Below are positions 59,041 to 64,000 of a stretch of 64,000 nt of DNA, piece by piece. Under the pieces are notes generated by a model. The model was given only the letters and a program-made list of their open reading frames with translations. It made no database searches and was not told where the DNA came from. The stretch comes from Microvirga lupini (GTDB taxonomy: Bacteria; Pseudomonadota; Alphaproteobacteria; Rhizobiales; Beijerinckiaceae), in assembly GCF_014191055.1 (NCBI RefSeq), contig NZ_JACHWB010000003.1:248001-312000 (forward strand). Reading direction: 5' to 3'. Within the stretch, counting starts at the first letter, position 1. Each line of letters begins with the position of its first letter. The translations under genes were made by a program, and so were the position numbers.

Positions 59041-61857
59041 TTAGATGACGAAGAAGTCCTTGTAGGTCATGGCGAGCTTCTTAGAGAGCTGAGCGATCTC
59101 GATCGCCTTGCCCTTACCGGAACCATCGGCATCGTAGGACAGAACGCCTGTCTTATTATTGTAGATGACGTAGTCGTTCTTATCCTTGGCCTTGTCGCCA
59201 ATCGTGAAGAAGGACTTGCTTAGCTGCTTCGGCTTGGCCTCTGTGCCCGATCCCAACTTCTTGAAGATGGCATTGTCGAGATAGATGCTGTCGTCCTTGA
59301 CCGAGAAGTCCTTGATGGTGTCGAAGTTGACCTTGCGATCCGTGGTCGACGTACCAAGCTTCGAGTCGAAGACGAAGATGTCTCGGCCTTTGCCGCCTGT
59401 CAGCGTGTCATTGCCGAGGCCGCCGGCAAGTTTGTCGTTGCCGAGGCCGCCGTTGAACACGTCTTTGCCAGCGCCGCCCTTGAGCACGTCAGCTGTGGCC
59501 GTGCCAGTGACGTTCTCGCTCGTGTCGTCCGTCACGCCAACAGTGAAGCTTTCTTCGTAGGTGGTGCCTGCCGTGTCCTTCACCTGAACCTTGACGGTGT
59601 GGGATGTGGCCTTTTCGAAGTCGAGAGCATAGTCATTCGCGACACGGAGCGAACCATTCTCATCGATAACAAAGCGGCCACCTGCACTGTCGAGCAAAGT
59701 GAAGGTCAGAGCGTCACCGTCATAATCCGAGCCCGTGAGCTTGCCGACTTCCGTCCCAGCTTTCGAATTCTCGACGATCTGGTTGCCCGACAGGTCGATG
59801 TTCCACGGCGTGTCGTTGACGGGGTTGATGTTGACGGTAACCTTCTGCTCGACAGTCCCGCCATGGCCGTCGGAGACGACGATGGTGAACGTATCGGCGC
59901 CGTTCACGTTGGCAGCCGGCTTATAGGTGAACGTGCCGTTTGCCTGGTCGAAGGTCACAGTGCCCTTTTGCGGCTTGGCGTTGTCCTTGACCGAGTAGGT
60001 CAGGTCATCACCGTCCAGATCTTCGGCTCCAATATCCACTGCCGTCGCCGAGGTGTCCTCGTTGATGGTGATGGTCTTGCTGCCAGGGGCGGTAGGATCG
60101 ACATTGATCGCTTCGACACCATCAGCCATGAGGTTGGTAATGGTGACGACGCTGTTGAACCTGCCGTCCCCACGGGCTTCGAACAGGCTCTCAGCCAGTT
60201 CTGCCACGAAATCCTCGTTTGCAAGGCGGTCGGCGACAGCCTTCAGGGCTTTCGTGTAGGTGTCGGCCCTGAGCTCCGCGACACGGGCTGCAAGAGGAGC
60301 ATTGCCCGTGACGGCACCCCATTCGGCGATCAGAGCCTGACGCTGCTCGTTCAGAATCTCGACGTAATCAACAAGCGCTTCGGCGATGCCGGCCGCGTCG
60401 TCCGCATTGTCAATCGCCTGGATGAAAACATACTTGTTGTATTCGACGCTGACCTGGTGATCGAGAGCCTCAATGAGGTCCGCTTCCGAAGCGAACTCGC
60501 CAAAGTACTTTTTGATCTCGAGAACGCCGTTCGCGACGGCCTTTTGACGGCCTGAACCATCCGGAATGAACTCGAACTCGTCTTCCCTGGCGTCATCGAG
60601 CAAGGCGACATAGTTCGCCTTGATGGCTGTCACCATATCGTCGGTGGTCGCTGCGCTATTGAACGCATAGACCGGATCGACGGCATCGCCGGCTTTGTCC
60701 AGCTCGTTGAGGAGGGTCCAAACGCCAAAGTAGCTGGCATCGCCACGGTCCGTGACGAACTTGGCAGTCAACTCGGCGATGAAGGCAGCAGCGTCCGCAT
60801 CGTCAAGACGCGCATCAAGCGCCTTCAAGATGATCGTGTAAGGATCAGCTTTCAGCTCGGCAACGCGAGCGGCAAGCGGTGCGTTGTCCTGGACAGCACC
60901 CCACTCTGCGATCAGCGTCTGGCGCTGGCCGGTGAGGGTGTCAACCTGTGCCAGCAGGATCTCTGCGAGGTCTGCGGCAGCGTTCTCGCCCCGGGCGGCG
61001 TTGATGTCGTCGATGAAGACCTGCTTGTTGTACTCAACGCTGACTTGATGATCGACAGCCTTGATGAGGTCCGTTTCCGAAGCGAATTCGCCGAAGAACT
61101 TCTTGATTTCAAGGATGCCGTCGGCAACAGCCGTCTGGCGGCCCGACGAGCTCGGAATATAGGCATACTCGGCCTGGCTGTTATCATCCAGCAGGTAAGC
61201 AGCATGCGTGGCAATGGCAGCGAGAATCTCGGATGCAGTTGTGGCACTATTGAACGCGTAGACCGGATCGATGGCGTCAGCGGCCTTGTCCAGAGCATCA
61301 ACGAGGCCATAGACACCATAGATGTGACCATCGGCGCGAGTCGTTGTGAATTGGGTGCCCAGCTCAGCTAGGAACTCGGCTCCGTCAGCATCGTCCAGCC
61401 GTTCAGCCAGTACCTTCAGAACGATGGTATACTGGTCGGCCTTGAGCTCCGCGACACGGTTTGCGACAGCTTCATTGCCCGTGATGGCACCCCATTCCGC
61501 AATCAGAGCCTGACGCTGCTGGTTAACAATGGCGACATGTTCCGCCAGGGCGGCAGCAACGTCATCTGCAGTCCGAGCTGCATCAACGTCCTGAATCAAA
61601 ACGTACTTGTTGTACTCGACGCTGACCTGATGATCGAGGGCTGCTGCGAGCGTCTCTTCCGTGAAAGCGCCAAAGAACTGCTTGATCTCGAGAACGCCAT
61701 CGGCAACGGCCTTCTGGCGGCCGGAGCCGTCCGGGATGAACTCGAATTCATCTTTGCTCGCATCATCCAGTACAGCCACGTAATGCGCCTTGATGGCTGC
61801 CAGCATTTCGTCTGCAGTCGTCGCGTCGTTAAACGCCGAAATAATGGTTTCAGACAT
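59041..61857 (-). CDS. Large RTX/cadherin exported protein with triple helical repeat
   Basis: A 938-residue protein without Sec signal. Residues 8-200, 201-397 and 398-588 are three copies of a helical unit that contains AFN(D/S)A.T, (F/Y)IP(D/S).SGRQ(K/T)AVA(D/N)G, LEIK.(F/Y)FG.F, and (A/V)DHQVSVEYNK, then a second helical half with RQ.LIAEWGA. I cannot name it. A VCBS-type Ig domain (about 595-690, NVNGADTFTIVVSDGHGGTV), a cadherin-like domain (690-785), three RTX nonapeptides (GGLGNDKLAGGLGNDTLTGG) and the shared C-terminal module ending KDFFVI follow. Probably a secreted surface protein via a type I system. Confidence 0.85.
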   Translation of the reverse strand: MSETIISAFNDATTADEMLAAIKAHYVAVLDDASKDEFEFIPDGSGRQKAVADGVLEIKQFFGAFTEETLAAALDHQVSVEYNKYVLIQDVDAARTADDVAAALAEHVAIVNQQRQALIAEWGAITGNEAVANRVAELKADQYTIVLKVLAERLDDADGAEFLAELGTQFTTTRADGHIYGVYGLVDALDKAADAIDPVYAFNSATTASEILAAIATHAAYLLDDNSQAEYAYIPSSSGRQTAVADGILEIKKFFGEFASETDLIKAVDHQVSVEYNKQVFIDDINAARGENAAADLAEILLAQVDTLTGQRQTLIAEWGAVQDNAPLAARVAELKADPYTIILKALDARLDDADAAAFIAELTAKFVTDRGDASYFGVWTLLNELDKAGDAVDPVYAFNSAATTDDMVTAIKANYVALLDDAREDEFEFIPDGSGRQKAVANGVLEIKKYFGEFASEADLIEALDHQVSVEYNKYVFIQAIDNADDAAGIAEALVDYVEILNEQRQALIAEWGAVTGNAPLAARVAELRADTYTKALKAVADRLANEDFVAELAESLFEARGDGRFNSVVTITNLMADGVEAINVDPTAPGSKTITINEDTSATAVDIGAEDLDGDDLTYSVKDNAKPQKGTVTFDQANGTFTYKPAANVNGADTFTIVVSDGHGGTVEQKVTVNINPVNDTPWNIDLSGNQIVENSKAGTEVGKLTGSDYDGDALTFTLLDSAGGRFVIDENGSLRVANDYALDFEKATSHTVKVQVKDTAGTTYEESFTVGVTDDTSENVTGTATADVLKGGAGKDVFNGGLGNDKLAGGLGNDTLTGGKGRDIFVFDSKLGTSTTDRKVNFDTIKDFSVKDDSIYLDNAIFKKLGSGTEAKPKQLSKSFFTIGDKAKDKNDYVIYNNKTGVLSYDADGSGKGKAIEIAQLSKKLAMTYKDFFVI

Positions 61858-62248
61858 AAAAATTCCCCCAATTGCTCACCGGATCAGGTGAGCCAACTCG
61901 CCGTGCGTCAGCTATCCTATTGAACAGCTTCGATTTCTTGACTTCTGTGTCTGCCCTGCCGCTTCCAACCACGCGGGGAGAGGGCGATGTGTGGTTTCGT
62001 TACGTTAAAAAGCATACGGCGGGGGAGTCGCTCATTACCCAGATGGGGAGTTGATAACGTTCCAAAAACTACGTAAATGGAGAGTGCCTCGGAGAAGTTG
62101 CCTACCTGTTTGGGGGGGGGGCTTGTAAGGGCATCCAGCGTGATAAGGGCTCAAACCCCAGAGGATGCGGCAGCATCTTTTGGCGGCAGACATTTAAAAA
62201 AGACTTTTCGCGCTGATCTGTGGTTTGCTGAGTGTCGAGTTATCCACA
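61858..62248. other. Divergent control region with poly-G tract
   Basis: About 390 bases between the RTX gene (minus) and the LuxR gene (plus). It contains a run of ten G residues at 62112-62121. No gene is seen. Both promoters should lie here; I see no clear -35/-10 pair. Confidence 0.45.
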
Positions 62249-63346
62249 ATGCCGGTAACAGAAGCTTTCTATGAGGCTGCCATCGTTCCAGAGTTGTGGA
62301 AGGAGGCGCTGAACCGGGCTGGCGAGGCCTGGAACGCGGATGGCGTCGTCGTGTCCTCATATCCTGATTGCCTGAGCGGATATCTCAACTCCGATCGTAT
62401 GGAGGAGTTTTGCACGCGCTTTGTCAGTGAAGGATGGTACAAGCGCGATATCCGGGCCGTGCGTGGTCTCGCCTTCGTGCGTAAGGGCAACGAAATCGCT
62501 ACCGATCTCGATCTCTTCACACCGGACGAGTTGGGCCAGCTTCCGTTCTATCATGACTTTATAGGGGCGACAGGCTTCCAATGGTTCGCGGGCGCTCTGC
62601 TGACCGATATGGGCGCGTCTCAGATTACGCTCTCTATTCATCGCAAAGCCGGCAGGGACCCGTTCCTGTCGGGCGATCTGTCCCGTATCCAGCGGGACCT
62701 GCCGCACGTGAAAAGAGCCGCCCGCCTGGCCTCGAAAGCCCGTATGTCCTATGCTGAGGGATTGGTCGACAGCCTTGAGCGGATGACCTGCGGGGCGATC
62801 CTGATCGATTGGTTGGGCCGCGTCATCCGCATGAACAGGAAGGCCGAGAGTTACATCGGGAGCGATCTTCAGGTGATCTCATCGCGCCTTCGATCCCAGC
62901 AGCGGGAGAACAACAAGGTTTTGCAGGATCTCATAGAGGCTTGCACCCAGCCACTGATCGAGCGGCACCGGGATTCGGTGACATCCGCTCTGCTTCATCG
63001 ATCGAGTGAGCTCCCTCTGGTTGTTCATGCACATCCGATCGTTCGTCGAGCATCGGACGTGTTCCAAGGCGCTGCTGGCCTCCTGCTGCTCAGCGATCCG
63101 GGGGAGGAGCGAGGACTTGATACCAAGACCATTCAGAAGATGTTCCAGCTGACGCCCTCAGAGCTTCGGATCTCCACTGGACTTGCAAAAGGTTTGGATA
63201 CACAGCAGATCGCGAGCCAGCACGGGATTGGAGCCGATACCGTCCGGTATCATCTCAAATCGATCTTCGCCAAGACGAGCACGCGTCATCAGGCGCAATT
63301 GGTCAGTTTGCTATCCCGCCTCTCCGATCCGCCAGAGCTCAACTGA
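62249..63346 (+). CDS. LuxR-family transcriptional regulator
   Basis: A 365-residue regulator. Residues 1-200 form a sensory part without clear PAS or autoinducer-binding match (VVVSSYPDCLSGYLNSDRME, PFYHDFIGATGFQWFAGALL). The C-terminal HTH is canonical: QLTPSELRISTGLAKGLDTQ, QIASQHGIGADTVRYHLKSI, FAKTSTRHQAQLVSLLSRL. It lies between two RTX genes on the other strand and may control them; this is inference from position. ATG 62249 is used; upstream in-frame codons exist. Confidence 0.9.
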   Translation: MPVTEAFYEAAIVPELWKEALNRAGEAWNADGVVVSSYPDCLSGYLNSDRMEEFCTRFVSEGWYKRDIRAVRGLAFVRKGNEIATDLDLFTPDELGQLPFYHDFIGATGFQWFAGALLTDMGASQITLSIHRKAGRDPFLSGDLSRIQRDLPHVKRAARLASKARMSYAEGLVDSLERMTCGAILIDWLGRVIRMNRKAESYIGSDLQVISSRLRSQQRENNKVLQDLIEACTQPLIERHRDSVTSALLHRSSELPLVVHAHPIVRRASDVFQGAAGLLLLSDPGEERGLDTKTIQKMFQLTPSELRISTGLAKGLDTQQIASQHGIGADTVRYHLKSIFAKTSTRHQAQLVSLLSRLSDPPELN

Positions 63347-63360
63347 GGGCGTTTCAGGCG

Positions 63361-64000
63361 CTAAATGACGAAGAAATCCTTGTAGGTCATTTTCATGTTC
63401 TTGGACAGGGTGGCGATCTCCACCTGCTTGACCTTTCCCGAGCCATCGGCATCGTAGGAGAGTACGCCCTTCTTTCGGTCGTAGATGAGGTAGTCGTTCT
63501 TATCCTTGGCCTTGGTGCCGATGACGAAGAAGTCCTTTTTCAGCTGTGCCGGCTTAGCCTCCGAGCCGGCCTTGCCGAGCTTGGCGAACACCTTGTTATC
63601 GAGCCAAATCGCGTCGTCCTTCACAGAGAAATCGGCAACCTTATCGAGATTGTTCTTCCTGTTGGGCTTGGTGTCGAACACGAAGATGTCCTGACCTGAC
63701 CCGCCGGTCAACTGATCGTTGCCAAGCCCGCCCCAAAGCCTGTCGCGGCCCGAGCCGCCCTTGAGCAGATCTCGTGAGGACGAACCGATAGCTCTCTCGC
63801 TTGTGTCGTCATTCACCTGAATGACAAAGGTCTTCTGGTACGCGGCGCCGGCCTCATCCTTCACCTGCACAGTGATCGCGTGTGCGGTCGCCTGCTCATG
63901 GTCGAGCCTGACGCCGTCCTTTACCACGAGCTGATCATCCCTGATGGCGAAGCGACCCTCGGCATCGTTCAACAGGGAGAAGGTAAGGACGTCATCGTCG
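63361..64000 (-). CDS. RTX/cadherin exported protein, C-terminal part (runs off window)
   Basis: The 3-prime end of another minus-strand RTX gene; the frame is still open at the window edge (base 64000). Visible: a cadherin-like stretch (AITVQVKDEAGAAYQKTFVI), two RTX nonapeptides (GGLGNDQLTGGSGQDIFVFD) and the shared terminal module DDAIWLDNKVFAKLGKAGSE to MTYKDFFVI. It is closest to the 59041-61857 protein, with identical final residues TYKDFFVI, so the two are recent paralogues flanking the LuxR gene. Confidence 0.85.
   Translation of the reverse strand, partial: DDDVLTFSLLNDAEGRFAIRDDQLVVKDGVRLDHEQATAHAITVQVKDEAGAAYQKTFVIQVNDDTSERAIGSSSRDLLKGGSGRDRLWGGLGNDQLTGGSGQDIFVFDTKPNRKNNLDKVADFSVKDDAIWLDNKVFAKLGKAGSEAKPAQLKKDFFVIGTKAKDKNDYLIYDRKKGVLSYDADGSGKVKQVEIATLSKNMKMTYKDFFVI

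Noticed and set aside
1-64000. CRISPR arrays
   Set aside because: No series of regularly spaced identical repeats was seen; the direct repeats present belong to RTX codons or dispersed palindromes.

Overview
The window looks like chromosomal DNA of a high-GC alphaproteobacterium of the order Hyphomicrobiales, most likely Methylobacteriaceae and perhaps Microvirga. This is inferred from gene content: an Omp2b-type porin, a DUF3126 and gamma-carbonic-anhydrase pair, a BTLCP protease, many small Hyphomicrobiales-type orphans, an RHE_PE00001 protein, a GGAAC-N16-CGTT general-stress promoter and rhizobial-style interspersed palindromes. No 16S gene is present, so the genus is a guess.

Layout. 1-8.8 kb is a patchwork of small and regulatory genes: a CarD-like RNA polymerase binder, a run of five minus-strand small genes, a Lar-like zinc ribbon, a free-standing sigma region 1.1 module, a hybrid histidine kinase, a Crp/Fnr regulator and several small orphans, one broken by a stop codon. 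9.1-14.4 kb holds a MarR-MFS efflux unit, an AAC(3)-like acetyltransferase joined to a TmrB-like ATPase, and a divergent stand-alone D-Ala-D-Ala ligase. 14.5-21.3 kb is the most island-like part. It holds an RHE_PE00001 protein, a DUF2867 protein, a methyltransferase and a serine recombinase, then an AT-richer cluster (52-aa zinc ribbon, TIR protein with an unassigned C-terminal domain, KTSC protein, DUF4238 protein). That cluster is the best candidate for an undescribed defence or stress system.

21.4-37.5 kb mixes envelope and housekeeping genes: UPF0114 membrane protein, a lipoprotein pair, DUF2235 hydrolase, RTX proteins, a CinA-type protein, xanthine phosphoribosyltransferase, an acyl-ACP/CoA ligase, the porin, two paralogous small secreted proteins and several very small membrane proteins. 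37.7-58.9 kb is core-like: tRNA-Leu(UAA), FAD monooxygenase, zinc-finger protein, hydrolase, enoyl-CoA hydratase, cysE, gamma-CA, BTLCP protease, rhomboid, CBS protein, patatin, MFS, hisI, folE, an Fe-S scaffold, yidD, thrS, a CBS-BON fusion, a large YfhO-like membrane protein, a nitroreductase and a flavin reductase. 59.0-64.0 kb carries two large RTX/cadherin-type exported proteins flanking a LuxR regulator; the last runs off the window.

The four RTX proteins share one C-terminal module of about 85 residues ending in a hydrophobic tail, so they probably use the same type I exporter, which is not encoded here. All family names come from reading the sequence; no database search was run.
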